A stretch of DNA of 64,000 bases, taken from the NCBI GenBank assembly GCA_023376005.1, contig CM042157.1:71932969-71996968 (forward strand). The letters run 5' to 3'. Shown here piece by piece: positions 42,850-53,273 of the stretch. A program made the position numbers and the translations under genes. This DNA is from Doryteuthis pealeii (taxonomy: Eukaryota; Mollusca; Cephalopoda; Myopsida; Loliginidae). Numbering within the stretch: position 1 is the first letter of the stretch; every line of letters begins with the position of its first letter. A model generated the notes under the pieces. That model saw only the letters and a program-made list of their open reading frames with translations, was not told the DNA's origin and did no database searches.

Positions 42850-43065
42850 GTTAGCAATGGAGTCTATCCCCTTTTCGCTAATGCTAGACCAGGGAGATTG
42901 TTTTTGAGTCTGAGATAGAGTGCCACATCTATCATCAGCTACCCACTTTATTGCACAGATCAAAGCTGTGCTACTCATGCGCTGAGTTTGCAAGAGCCGG
43001 TATTGAACCCAGAACTTTATGTTTCCTAGGCAGGTATTCTACCGACTGAGCAAAACCAATGTGCA
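42850..43065 (-). repeat. SINE family A
   Basis: GGAGTCTATCCCCTTTTCGC, TGCTACTCATGCGCTGAG, GAGCCGGTATTGAACCCAG and TATTCTACCGACTGAGC. Confidence 0.87.
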
Positions 43066-43154
43066 AAAGTGAGACTAATTTATTGTACATGTCAGTACTA
43101 AGATAATGAACTCAAGATAAATTTTTAAACCATGAATATACAGAGGGATTAAAC

Positions 43155-43310
43155 TGCTCAGTTTAGCTCAATCACAATAGGTGTGGTGCTCCACCTCAAA
43201 AAAAAAAAAAAAAAAATCTCCCTAGTCTAGCGCTAACAAAAAAGGCTCCCTCGCTGCCTGGCTGATACCAACAATAGGCCACTCCACTGATTTTATTATG
43301 GCTACTTAAC
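43155..43310 (+). repeat. SINE family A, most of head lost
   Basis: TTTAGCTCAATCAC is fused directly to AGGTGTGGTGCTCCACCTC, then a long A-run, GTCTAGCGCTAACAAAAAAG and CTGATACCAACAATAGGCC. Confidence 0.8.
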
Positions 43311-43334
43311 CCCTAAATATACAGAGGAGTTAAG

Positions 43335-43980
43335 TTTGGTTTGGTTGTTTGGGTTTTACGGCATGTCAACCCCTTGGGACATTTTATGTCGAATACTTCT
43401 ATTGGAAAAAAAATGTTTAATGCTGAAAAAGTTTTGAAATAAATTCATTTTTAATGGATAATACAATTTTGTTTATAAACTCATGTTTTCTATTTACCCA
43501 TAGATCGGACCCTAACAGGTCCTACCACTCCGGGTCAGAGTGGACCAGGGAGCAATGGTGATGAAGGGGTGCTCCACATTCCCCAAACCTCCAAAACTGG
43601 AACCTCACCATCAAATAGTTTAACGTCATTCCCAGGACAGGTAGACCCGCAGCCACCGCCTTCTAGCACCCATATGATAAAAAGGGTTGGGGATTGCCAT
43701 AAGGGCAATAGGGTTGGGAAAATCATATAGGTGCTAGGGCTTGACGTGACCAGCCAATTGATCGGAGGGGGCCTTTCCAACCGCCCGTCTAGCCCAGGAT
43801 AGGGCCAAAGTGGAGTATTGCAAGTCATGGACTGCTCATCCACCTGGGTTATATCCTTAAGCATCATGGGTCGCCACCCACAGCCAACAGGTAGCCTCAT
43901 TGGGGGAGTCTTACCCCTCTGCAGAGGTGCAGTCAGTGCATTCTAACGCCCCAGCCGACAGGGCGAGAGGAGTTAAGCTC
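43335..43980 (-). repeat. Family D retroposon, longest antisense copy
   Basis: Tail (TTTTACGGCATGTCAACCC) at 43350-43395, link TTTTTAATGGATAATACAAT, body (CTACCACTCCGGGTCAGAG, TTGACGTGACCAGCC, CCACCCACAGCCAACAGG) and end CCCCTCTGCAGAGGTGCAGT to CCCCAGCCGACAGGGCGAG. About 640 bp. The 121-codon frame here is repeat sequence. Confidence 0.82.
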
Positions 43981-43987
43981 TGCTATG

Positions 43988-44942
43988 GATAAGGCTTATG
44001 GTCAAGTCATGTTGAAAGCTCTGGTCTCAACTAGATCATTAAAGTTGATCAATGATCTGCTCTTTAAATTCTTAAGTCCATTGGCATTTCAGTCTTGGCC
44101 CTGAAGTTACATCGCCTTCTGTGGCTGAAGTCCAATATTCAAAAAACATTCTTGACCACAGATGTCGTATGTGAAGGCTGTCCCTGAAGATGTTGATTTG
44201 CCGGTGCTTTGTTACTGCTGCTTTCTTCTGGACCTCTTGGCTTCATGGTGTTGCGCCAAGGTGGCTTCAGACATGAACAGTCCGCTACGGAAAACCTGCA
44301 GCCACCAAGGGCGGTCTTGAGCCAAATTTTCCCATCTGGAAGGGGCAATGCCAAGTCACCTGAGATCATTCTTGCAGACATCCTTGAAATGCAGCTGGGG
44401 GGGGGGGCGTCGACCAATCTGTCTCTTACCAGACGAAAGCTCTGCATAGAGGATGTCCTTCGGAATTTGTCCATCATCCATAACAGACATGGCCTAGCCA
44501 TCGGAGACAACACTGTTTCAGTAGAGAACACAAGCTGGAAAGTTGAGCTCTCTCTAGAACTGCTGTGTTAGTGATCCTGTGTACATCTCGGGCAGCAAAG
44601 GTTGATGCTATTTAGCTGCCACTCTTGGTGGGAGTACAGGGTCCATGTTTCACTTCCATACATGAGGGTGCTGATAACACATGCCCTCTACACTTGTACC
44701 TTTGTATGGATAGTGAGCTTGCTGTTGTCCCACACTCTCGCTGTAAGCTTCACAAAAGTTTAGGCAGCTTTTCTGATCCTGCAACTGATGGTCACCCAGT
44801 TAAGAATTGACTCGGTCAATTCTTAAATGAGTGACCATTATAGCTAACAGAAGCTACTGTCAAAAACTTAATATTGAAATGACTTGATTCAGCATTTAAT
44901 AACCCAAACAGGGTTGGTATGCCATAAAACAACCAAACCAAT
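43988..44942 (+). repeat. 5S-rRNA-derived SINE split by a LINE
   Basis: The 5' half (TTATGGTCAAGTCATGTTGA ... GATCATTAAAGTTGATCAAT ... ATCTGCTC) lies at 43994-44075. The 3' half (ATTCTTAAATGAGTGACC ... GAAGCTACTGTC, link, shared tail GCATTTAATAACCC ... GGTATGCCATAAAAC) lies at 44818-44940. The break is in the box C region. Confidence 0.8.
44076..44817 (-). pseudogene. LINE 3' end (zinc-finger-tailed type), with target duplication
   Basis: Inserted in the 5S SINE with a 9-bp target duplication AATTCTTAA (44067-44075 and 44818-44826). The minus strand, across frameshifts, reads KLTIHTKVQVYRACVISTLM, YGSETWTLYSHQEWQLN, then DGRIPKDILYAELSSGK, FKDVCKNDLR, W-E-N-L-A-Q-D-R-P, and a CDICGQECFLNIGL remnant of the terminal zinc finger. 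This is the C-terminal part of an RTE-like ORF2. It is 5'-truncated, and frameshifts and a G11 run break it. Confidence 0.85.
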
Positions 44943-45292
44943 CTGCTATGGATACTTAACCCTTGAATATACAAAGGGGTTAAACTTTAAAAAGGGTTAT
45001 TTTTTAATTACAATTATGAATAAAAAAAAAATAGGACGAGTCGCAACATTGAACTTAATAGCTACTGGAGGTGGCCTTTAAGTTAGTAAATATCAAATTT
45101 TGGTTTGTATGCATGATTAATAATAGTCACCCAAGGATAAGTGGACTCTCAATCTTTTATAAACAAAATATACTAGGATTTTATTTCTAAAGCGGAACAT
45201 TATACAATTAAAAATGGATCTATATATTAATACTTGTGTTCTTTAATATTATGGCCATTATCATCTTGCAACATCCTCTGGTTAAAAATGAC

Positions 45293-45518
45293 TGACCATG
45301 TGACCTTTAGGCACCCCTTTTGCGATCTCGTTTCATAAGGACATTTTTTCCATTTACACCATCAAAATCCAGTTGTTTATTAGGGGCTAGTTTTATAATT
45401 TAAAAAAAAAGAACTCTAAAAATCGTCTGTTAATAAACAACCAAATTTTGCTGGTGTAAAGGAAAAAATGTCCTTATGAAACGAGATCGCAAAAGGGGTG
45501 CCTAAAGGTCATATGGTC
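45293..45518. mobile_element. MITE-2, palindromic
   Basis: Arms of about 85 bp: GACCATGTGACCTTTAGGCA, CCCCTTTTGCGATCTCG, TCATAAGGACATTTTTTCC and TTACACCATCAAAAT on the left, mirrored on the right. A second copy is at 49251-49443. Confidence 0.85.
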
Positions 45519-45519
45519 C

Positions 45520-45850
45520 AAAATCACTGTCCAAATTGTCCAAGATGAAATGCGACAATGTAAATCCGGATTAACTGGTATTGCTTATCTGCCGAATTCT
45601 TACTTCTTATGAGTGTCGTCACCTCAGCTGTTGACTTTTCTGTTTTTATCATAAGGAAAGGAAAGAAAAAGGACATGCTACACAGAAAAAATATGGAAAA
45701 AGTATTGGAAAGATAGCATAAGCATGTGGAAGTGATCTGTTTCAATTGAACATAATGAAAAAAGGGAAGAAAGAAAAAAAAAAAAAGAGTTAAATCAAGA
45801 TTATTATACTTTTTACATATTGAACTATTTAGCAATAGCTCTTAAGTAAC
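45520..45850 (-). repeat. Family G repeat, minus-strand copy
   Basis: The minus strand matches 61300-61590: AAGAGCTATTGCTAAATA, TTTTTTCTGTGTAGCATGTC and CTATCTTTCC in the same order. The 103-codon frame is this repeat. Confidence 0.65.
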
Positions 45851-45884
45851 ATATATATATTGTAATCTAAAATATGTAGACTCT

Positions 45885-47462
45885 GAGCCACTGCCTTCTA
45901 GCACCCATATGATAAAAAGGGTTGTGGCTTGTGTAGCATAATGGCGCGCCCTACCCGGGAACACCATATTTGTGGCCTTGTGCCAGACACAGAGAAACCT
46001 TAATAGGATGTAGCATGATTCTCAGACCTTACGGGAGTGGGCGAGCAGGAAGAATATGAAATTCTCGTTATCACCTGTGAGTCTATTCGTAGCCAGTGAG
46101 TCTGGGATTTTGCTATTAAAATTTAGTTTAATCGATTTGTCTGAAGAAAGGATGGTTGACCCGTTGACCTCTTAATTGACACGTGCAATTTGGTAGAACA
46201 ATTAGAACCTTCGAAAGATTCAAGGAATTCTAGAAAGCTCACCACCGATTTCTATATAATGAGGGAACCTTAGATTTTGCGACAGTTGAGTTCTGGAGAC
46301 TGAGGGAGTAAGATCAGTTGAGTTTGGTCTGCGGCCGTGGAGTTGGTTTGACAGTTGCGCTACGGAATCTGCCGAGGACAGTCAGGGTTGGCAGTTTGGG
46401 TGAGTTAGTCATAGGCGGGTGACTGAAAGGCGTGTGTTACAGAAATCGACTCTCTCTCTCTCTCTCAATTGTAGAAGTTATCCTCCAGATATAGAAACAA
46501 TATGATACTCACCATCACAGTGGGGTTCTAACTACCATCGAGTTAGTAGACGAGAACAACAGGCAAGCTGTAACTTAATACAGTCCTTACATGCTACTGG
46601 CATAATGCAAAGTGGTGGCTGAAGTGTGGGTACTTATCCCTGTTCTTACTAACCCTGAAATCCAACAGCCAATCAGAACTCAGGAAATGAACTTGCCTGA
46701 ATTCATAATGGAACAATCCAAAGCTCCATATAAGCCACCTACCAAACTCTAGTTTTAGTCTTGCATTCATCTTGTAACAGAGTTGAATACTTTACACAAA
46801 ATCCAACATCAATAACTTGCATTAAGAAAATAAATTGATGAAAAGCAAGAAGTACTGTCTTCATCTTTATTTTACTATGCCGAAGAAATACTACGAGTTC
46901 TTTTATGAATGAGACTCCCCTGCCCAAAGATACCCCGTGGAGATAAAGACAATTGACCGTGACTAAAAGCCCGCGGCGTGCATAAGGTGATATCTCCCTG
47001 ACCAAAAAAATTCATTCAGTAAAGAGGAAGGGTTGCTTCGTGGACTTAAAGGACTGCTGGAATTCTGTGTGTACTGATCAACAAGCTAACGTACTGACTC
47101 CGTATATATGACTTGTACAAGTCCTAACAGTACCGTGTGTTTTGAAGATGCGGTGGGCCCCACAACATCACGTATACTATACGATTGGTAGTGTCGTGAA
47201 AGAGAAAAGCCAATACGTTACACTTGCCATTAGGGCAATAGGGTTGGGGCAATCATATAGTTGCTAGGACTTGATGTGACCAGCCAATTGATCGGAGGGG
47301 CCCTCTCCGACTGCCCATCTAGCCCAAGAAAGGGCCAAAGTGGAGTACTGCATCACGGGTCGCCACCCACGGCCAATAGGTGGCCCCATTGGGGGAGTCT
47401 TACTCCTCTGCAAAAGTGCAGTCGGTGCATTCTAACACCCCAGCCAACAGGGCAGTGATTAA
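45885..47462 (-). repeat. Family D retroposon split by a solo LTR
   Basis: GCCTTCTAGCACCCATATGA (45892) to GTTGTGGCTTG, then the LTR, then CTTGCCATTAGGGCAATAGG (47223) onward to CCCCAGCCAACAGGGC. It matches the uninterrupted order at 43660-43975. Confidence 0.85.
45932..47222 (+). mobile_element. Solo LTR (1,291 bp) with 4-bp target duplication
   Basis: Begins TGTAGCATAATGGCGCGCC and ends CAATACGTTACA, with TG...CA termini and flanking CTTG on both sides (45928-45931 and 47223-47226). It is inserted in a family D copy whose sequence resumes exactly. GC-richer than its surroundings. CTCCATATAAGCCACC at about 46723 is a possible TATA box. No reading frame of note and no second LTR, so it is most simply a solo LTR; a 4-bp duplication fits Ty3/gypsy-type integrases. 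Orientation is set only by the TATA guess. Confidence 0.75.
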
Positions 47463-47464
47463 TT

Positions 47465-48300
47465 TGATAGGAGGTAAGTGGCCATACAGCTGCTAAGAAA
47501 GTAATGATCTGCCATACAGAGATTATCGATCATTTGGAAATCTGATCTCCCTGATAAGATAAATTGAAAATTCCTCCAAGCTGTAGTCATGTCAGAACTA
47601 CTATACGGCTGTGCCAGTTGGACCCTAATGAAACAATTAGAGAAAAGGCAGCCAGAGGCATTTGTCTCAATGTGAACTCAGTTAAAACAGAATTCATGTG
47701 CTACAACCAAGATGGAGACATCACCACACTAGATGGTAAGGTCCTGAAATTAGTAAACCGGTTCTCATACCTAGGTAGTAATATCTCATCTACAGATAGC
47801 GATGTCAATATATGCATAAGAAAGAGATGGTTTGCCATAGATTCTCGATCATTTGGAAATCTGATCTTGCTGATAACATTTTTCCAAGCTGTAGCCATGT
47901 CAGTGCTACTATATGGCTGTACCACTTGGACTCTGACAAAACGATTAGAGAGAAAGCTAGCTGGTAACTGTACAAAGATGCTACATGTTGTCTTGAACAA
48001 ATTCTGGAACCCCTACGACTAGCAACTTTATGGCCACTTGCCTCATATCACGTAAACCATTTGGGTTAGACAATGTTTGGCACTGGTGGAGAAGCAAGGA
48101 CGAGCTCATAGGTGATGTTATCCTATGGGAACCTACACATGGACACGTCAGTGTGGATCAGCCTGCACAAACCTACATTGACCAGCTCTGCATGGACACC
48201 AGATGTTGTACAGAGGACCTACCAGGAGTGATGACTGATAGGATGTATGGCGAGGAAGAGTCATGGAGATTCGTGCTGTCAGCATGACATGATGATGATA
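47465..48300 (+). pseudogene. RTE-like LINE 3' end, internally rearranged
   Basis: The segment 'SFGNLISLI...FLQAVVMSELLYGCASWTL' (47525-47640) is followed by upstream text (NVNSVKTEFMCYNQDGDITT, GKVLKLVNRFSYLGSNISS), and the same segment then recurs as SFGNLILLITFFQAVAMSVL, LYGCTTWTLTKRLERKLAGN (47848-47960). After that come HCWRSKDELI-type text and (ATG)n at 48285-48300. A partial internal duplication. Confidence 0.85.
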
Positions 48301-48512
48301 ATTAATGATGGAAATATAAACTAAGCAATTAATATAATCTATTGATAATGAAGATTGGGTGTATTTCTGTCTGTAACCAAAACTATGTCACCATATCCTT
48401 TAATGAGTGCATCTATTAATGAGTATCTAATTTGTAGATAAAATTTGTTAATACTTAGAATAAAACAACCCAATGTTATACACACTCAAAATTTGAGTAA
48501 GCAATTTTTAAA

Positions 48513-49106
48513 ATTTTTTTTTTTTTTTTTTTTTTCTTCTTTCTTTTCTTTCTTCTTTTTTTCTTTTTCTTTTTTTTTTCTTTTCTTTTCTTTTTTCTTT
48601 CTTTTTTCTTTCTTTCTTTCTTTCTTTTTCTTTTTCTTTCTTTTCTTTCTTTTCTTCTTTTCTTCTTTTTTCTTTTTCTTTCTTTCTTCTCTTTCTTTCT
48701 TTTTCTTTTTCTTTCTTTCTTTCTCTTCTTTCTTTTTTTCTTCTTTCTTTTTCTTTTTCTTTCTCTTCTTTCTTTCTCTTCTTTCTTTCTTTTCTTTCTT
48801 TCTTTCTTTTTCTTTCTTTCTTTCTCTTTCTTTTTTTTCTTTCTTCTCTTTCTTTCTTTCTTTTCTTTCTTTCTTTCTTTTTCTTCTTTCTTTCTTCTTT
48901 TCTTTCTTTCTTTCTCTTTCTTTCTTCTTTTTTTTCTTCTTCTTTCTTTCTTTCTTTCTTTCTTTCTTCTTTCTTTCTTTTCTTTTCTTTCTTTTCTTTT
49001 TTTCTCTTTCTTTTCTTTTTTTTCTTTTTCTTTTTTCTTTTCTTTCTTTCTCTTTCTTTTCTTTCTTTCTTTTTCTCTCTTTCTCTTTTTTCTCTTTCCT
49101 TTTTAG
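48513..49106. repeat. (TTTC)n pyrimidine array, about 590 bp
   Basis: An almost pure C/T strand made of TTTC, TTC and TTTTC units. Its long open frames (231 codons F/S/L on plus, 221 codons K/E/R on minus) are products of the repeat, not genes. Confidence 0.98.
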
Positions 49107-49250
49107 TAAGAAAAAGTTAACTAAAAAGTCGACAAATTGATAAATATCCACGATTTTATGTAAAATCTATGTGCAAAATATTCAAAGTAATTTTCAAATT
49201 AATAATTAATAGATGCACGTAACATTTTATTTGAGGGGTACAGGACTATG

Positions 49251-49443
49251 GGACCATATGACCTTTAGGCACCCCTTTTGTGATTTTGATTCATAAGGAC
49301 ATGTTTTTCATTTACACCGTCAAAATCCGTTTGTTAACAGATGATTTTTAGAGTTTTTGTAAGTATAAAACTAACCCTAACTCCTAACAAACAACCGTAT
49401 TTTAACAGTGTAAATGAAAAACATGTCCTTATGAATCGAGATC
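49251..49443. mobile_element. MITE-2, second copy, right end cut
   Basis: Left arm GGACCATATGACCTTTAGGC intact. The right arm stops at GAATCGAGATCGC, where a LINE fragment (CTTATGAGCTCATCC) begins. Confidence 0.82.
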
Positions 49444-49625
49444 GCTTATGAGCTCATCCTTGCTTCTCCAGCAGTGTCTATCATGCCTTGTCTGTCTCAC
49501 TTGAATGGTTTGTGAGATTGGAGTGCTGTTTCCATTTGTTCAAGACTGCATACAGCATTCTTGTCCAGCTCCCATCTAGCTTATTCTCAAGTTACCTTGC
49601 AGGTGGCAACTTTAGAATCAAAATA
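49438..49625 (-). pseudogene. RTE-like LINE fragment, minus strand
   Basis: ATGAGCTCATCCTTGCTTCTC, TGCCTTGTCTGTCTCAC and AGCTCCCATCTAGCTTATTC are antisense to 16960-17125. Both ends are truncated, including the 3' (ATG)n tail. Confidence 0.75.
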
Positions 49626-49935
49626 TCATAAAGGACTCCCATATAAATGCTAACATTTTTTAAACACCCTGTATATTGTTATAAACTCCACTAAACACAA
49701 GTTTCTTAAATCTCCAAACCAGGCAGAGTGTTGCAAAAATACACCTACCATTTTTCATTTAGAATAATGGCTACCTTCATTTACATTAATTGGGTCAGGT
49801 AAAATACAAACTAAGAGAGGTAATTCTTTCTCTCACAAGGCAAAGATATACCTAGAATAGCAATGATATAGAGACCAGTGGAAGTTTAGTAGGGGGAGGA
49901 TCTAAAACAAACTCCTGACGTTATTAGGTACTTTA

Positions 49936-50095
49936 AACCAGGGGTTTCCAACCTTTTTTCAGCCATGGCCCACTTTGAAACGAGAATTTTTTTGTGGGAT
50001 ACAATTTTACTGAGAGTGTTTAGACTGAAGACTGTCAATTGGAAAAACATTGCGTCGGACTTGACTGTGACCCCCAGAGATTACTTATGTTCCTG
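49936..50095 (+). mobile_element. hAT-like end and internal remnant
   Basis: CAGGGGTTTCCAACCTTTTTT, then CCATGGCCCACTTTGAAACG, typical of the terminal region of Charlie-like hAT elements. It stops at a family B fragment (50097-50205). Confidence 0.5.
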
Positions 50096-50096
50096 A

Positions 50097-50205
50097 GATA
50101 AATAGTAGGGCAGACTGGGCTCTTTAATCTTGGTTAAGTGACCAGTCTAGGAGAAGGAAAACTCTGAATTCAAACCTGTTAAATCTGCTTGAGGTGGTCA
50201 CTACT
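50097..50205 (+). repeat. SINE family B, 3' half
   Basis: GATAAATAGTAGGGCAGACTG, CCAGTCTAGGAGAAGGAAAA and CTCTGAATTCAAACCTGTTA. Confidence 0.75.
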
Positions 50206-50514
50206 AGAATAGGCTCAGTCGTAATTAGGGATCTATTTTACTAATTTAATTTAATAAATTTAAAAATTTGATTTTAATTCATTTAATTTAAAATTCAAAA
50301 AAAATTAATTTAATTTCTAATTTTTCTCTTTCTGGTTTGCACCCACAAGGTATTAAATTGGCTGTGCCTCTATTTTCAATACTGATTCATTCTTTCACTC
50401 TGCCTATTAGTAACCTTAGTTCTGTGCTGTCTCTCATCTTAATCACTCTCAGCTTCATCTTTAGTGTGTATGTGATGTCAAGTTGGCTGTCTTTCTGTGC
50501 CTTATTGCTAATTC

Positions 50515-50900
50515 CTTCTTCCACTTGGTTAGTGGCTTGGTCATGTCAGGAGGATGGACAAAGGCTGCATCACCAAAGACCTACTGTATGGCAAATTAGT
50601 AAAAGGCTCCGACCAGTAGGGAGACCACAACAATGCTTCAAAGACATTTGTAAGAAAGATATGAAGACATGCCACATCAACCATCAACACATGGATGGTT
50701 GATGTAGAAAACCAAGCAGCCTGGTGCTTCCTTGTCAAACAAGATATGAAAATGAGAGAAACGGTGAAGAAAGTAGCCACCACAGCAAAGAGACACAGAA
50801 GGAAGGAGAGACAACAGCAGCCCCAGCAAGTATCACTGTTTGTATGCACCAGAGACTGCCATTAAAAAGTTGGCCTGTTCAACCACTCACACAGATATAG
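50515..50900 (+). pseudogene. LINE 3' end (zinc-finger-tailed type), plus strand
   Basis: Reads, with frame changes, KGCITKDLLYGKLVKG, RPVGRPQQCFKDICKKDMKT, then KERQQQPQQVSLFVC and DCH...KVGLFNHS, the C-terminal part of an RTE-like ORF2 with a degraded zinc finger. Same family as 52575-52960 and 44076-44817. Confidence 0.85.
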
Positions 50901-50914
50901 GTAAAAAAAATTAA

Positions 50915-51195
50915 AAAATTGAACACTATGCCATTAGCTTTTTGATTTAGTGCGTCCTAGAGCACACATATTTGCTTTGAATGAATCCCTGGGAGAATTT
51001 ATGGGTCCTAACAAAAAACCGTCTAAACTCTTAGCTTGTAACCTATCCTGTGTAATTCTTTTCTAAGAAACTATTGAAATGTATTTACAGTTAAATGAAA
51101 AGGTGAACGAAGAAAAAAGGAAAACACTGGGATGCATGGATACAATTTTACTGCGTCCTTTTAGATTTTTGTGTGTCAGGGATGCAGGATGTGTA
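50915..51195. repeat. Dispersed repeat, pair of 34820-35160
   Basis: TTTGATTTAGTGCGTCCTAG, TGAATGAATCCC and CTATTGAAATGTATTTACAG in the same order as the 34.8 kb copy. Confidence 0.55.
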
Positions 51196-51199
51196 CCTA

Positions 51200-51395
51200 T
51201 CACCATCTGTGTGTGTGTGTGTGTTTATAAATGTATTTTACTTTTTTAAAAACTTTTCCTTATATCAACAAAAGGCCCTGAAGAAGATCTACTAAACAGA
51301 TTGAAACACTGCAGCGTTGGCTGAATAAATACCACTCATTTTATTTGAACATGTGTTTTTTCAAATTTTTCACTATATTACACCCATCTATGGGC
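51200..51395 (+). mobile_element. Penelope-like single arm with hammerhead-like core
   Basis: GCC (51275-51277), CTGAAGA (51278-51284), GATCT / AGATT stem, GAAA (51303-51306), CACTGCAGCGTT, GGC (51319-51321); then AATAAAT and AACATGTGTTTTTTC. Same family as 15787-16095, with a (GT)n run upstream. Confidence 0.6.
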
Positions 51396-51520
51396 TAAAT
51401 AGAAAAATGTATTTATAAAAAATTGTATTATCCATTAAGAATTGATTTATTTCAAAACTTTATCGGCATTAAATGACCCACTGAGGTTGATATGCCGTAA
51501 AACAAACCAAACCAAACTAT
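51395..51520 (+). repeat. Family D link and shared tail
   Basis: CCATCTATGGGCTAAATAG, TTGTATTATCCATTAAGAAT, GGCATTAAATGACCCACTG and GATATGCCGTAAAAC; close to 33540-33650. Confidence 0.8.
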
Positions 51521-52044
51521 ATTACATTACATATATATATGTGTGTGTGTGTGTGTGTGTACACAGTGTTGCAAACATACACCTACCATTTTTTTCTTTA
51601 GAATAAAAACAGAAAAAAGAAGAAAAAAAGTGTTAACTTGTTTAATACTTTTCTATTCAATATTCACTGAATCTTTTTTTTTTTATAGATTTGCCTGCTG
51701 GTCTTTTATGCAAGCTTTTTCCTTTTGAACTTGTTATTAACAATTGATAAGTCAGTTGGATTTATCCCCAAATTATCAAATTGGAATTTTGTGAATGAAC
51801 AAAGAAATGTTAAATCTATAATTGTAATGCACAATGTTAAAGTTGTAGTCCACCTTTTGACCTTGATTTTTTTTTTTTTGGGGGGGGGGGGAGTCTCTCC
51901 AATTCCGTCTCTTTCACTGCTGCTGCTGCTGCTGATAATTCTGAGGATGGGCAGATAATCAAAAACCCACATAGATTGGACACATGCTTATTTGATAAAT
52001 TTAAGCAAATATAATTATTTACACATAGATAAATTATATAGATA

Positions 52045-52300
52045 TACCAACTCCTCTGCACAAGCAGGATGTGACACAAGGTCAATTTTTAATTAAGTGG
52101 AGTTTAACAGTTTTGAATTCAGTTTTCCTTCTTCTAGACTGGTTACCTAGCCATGGTTAAAGAACCCAGTTTGCCCTATAATTTACCCATAGTTAAAGGA
52201 AGAGTATTTGGGTGTATACTTTTCCCAGCCTCATCCAGGATTTGGTTCGGTGAGTCCATTTCCTATGACTCTAACCATTACACTACGTGCCTCCACACCC
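52045..52300 (-). repeat. SINE family B
   Basis: CTCTGCACAAGCAGGATGTG, GAATTCAGTTTTCCTTCTTC, TTACCCATAGTTAAAGGAAG and TAACCATTACACTACGTGCC; part of the central block is deleted. A (TA)n follows. Confidence 0.85.
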
Positions 52301-52337
52301 ACACACTATATATATATATATATATATATGTATACAC

Positions 52338-52500
52338 ACACTATCAACCAAAAGTTTGGGACCACATTGATTTTTTCCTAGGCCCCACCCCACACACAAA
52401 ATGTCACTACCCCTTCATTGCCATTACTCCCATGTCCACTCTGACTCTGTTAGACTTAAATAGATCTGTTTGAAAATTATAAGTATTGGATAAGAATATT
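52338..52500 (+). repeat. Tc1-like end fused to a family D fragment, copy 1
   Basis: CAACCAAAAGTTTGGGACCA resembles Tc1-type terminal repeats. It is followed by a family D body piece (CCCCTTCATTGCCATTACTC) and TAAATAGATCTGTTTGAAAA. The same fusion occurs at 54254-54495. Confidence 0.6.
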
Positions 52501-52574
52501 GAACTTAATTGTGGTTGGCATTCATCTGTCTACTAAAGATGATGGCGTAGTGTCCACTTTTTAAATTTTTTTTA

Positions 52575-52962
52575 TTTACCTGCAACTGTGTGAGTGGCTG
52601 AACAGACCAATTTTTGAATGGCAATCTCTGGTGCAGTGACTGCAAACAAACAGTGATGCTTGCTGGAGTTGTTGTTGTCTCTCCTTCCTTTTGACTCTCT
52701 TTTCTGCGGTGGCTACTTTCCTCTCTTTTTTACTCCTTTTCGTTCCTTGTTTGACGAGGAGGAGCCAGGTTGCACGGTCTTTTGCACAAGCTCCCATGTG
52801 TTGGTGTCGATGTGGCATGTCTTCATGTCCCTCTTGCAGACATCTTTAAAGCGCAGCTGTGGTCTCCCTACCGGTCAGGTGCCCTTTACTAACTCCCCAT
52901 ACAGTTTGTCTTTGGGGATGAAAATTCTACAAAGATTGGGCACATGCTTATTTGATGAATTT
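52575..52962 (-). pseudogene. LINE 3' end with intact C2HC zinc finger
   Basis: The minus strand reads RHQHMGACAKDRATWLL, KQGTKRSKKERKVATAEK, KERQQQLQQASLFVCSHCTR and DCHSKIGLFSHSHSC. The finger is C-x2-C-x12-H-x3-C, typical of the C-terminus of some RTE-like ORF2 proteins. Upstream on this strand (52960-52820) reads PKDKLYGELVKG-like and RRPQLRFKDVCKRDMKTCHI-like text with frame breaks. Confidence 0.85.
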
Positions 52963-53004
52963 CACCAAATATAATTATTTACACTTAATAGGATAAGTTA
53001 TATA

Positions 53005-53273
53005 CCAACCCCTCCGCACAAGCAGGATGCGACACAAGGTCAATTTCTTAAGCAAATGTTAATAGGTTTGAATTCTGTTTTCCTTTTAGACTGGTTACCT
53101 AGCCAATGTTAAAGAGTTCTACTATTTACCCATAGTTAGAGGGAGAGTATTTGGGTGTATACCTTTCCCAAGAGTATCACCACTATGTGAAATGCAAGCA
53201 GCCTCGTCCAGGATTTGGACATGGGTCAATGAGTCCATTTCTTACGACTCTAACCAATTACACTATGTGCCTC

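Noticed and set aside
43535..43900. A 121-codon frame with Pro/Trp-rich text, similar to frames at 33204 and 47261
   Set aside because: Lies wholly within the family D retroposon body and recurs at other copies with stops and frameshifts.
44209..44571. A 120-codon plus-strand frame
   Set aside because: Antisense shadow of the minus-strand LINE remnant at 44076-44817.
48445..49151. Long overlapping open frames of about 220-230 codons on both strands
   Set aside because: Produced entirely by the (TTTC)n array; the translations are only Phe/Ser/Leu or Lys/Glu/Arg.
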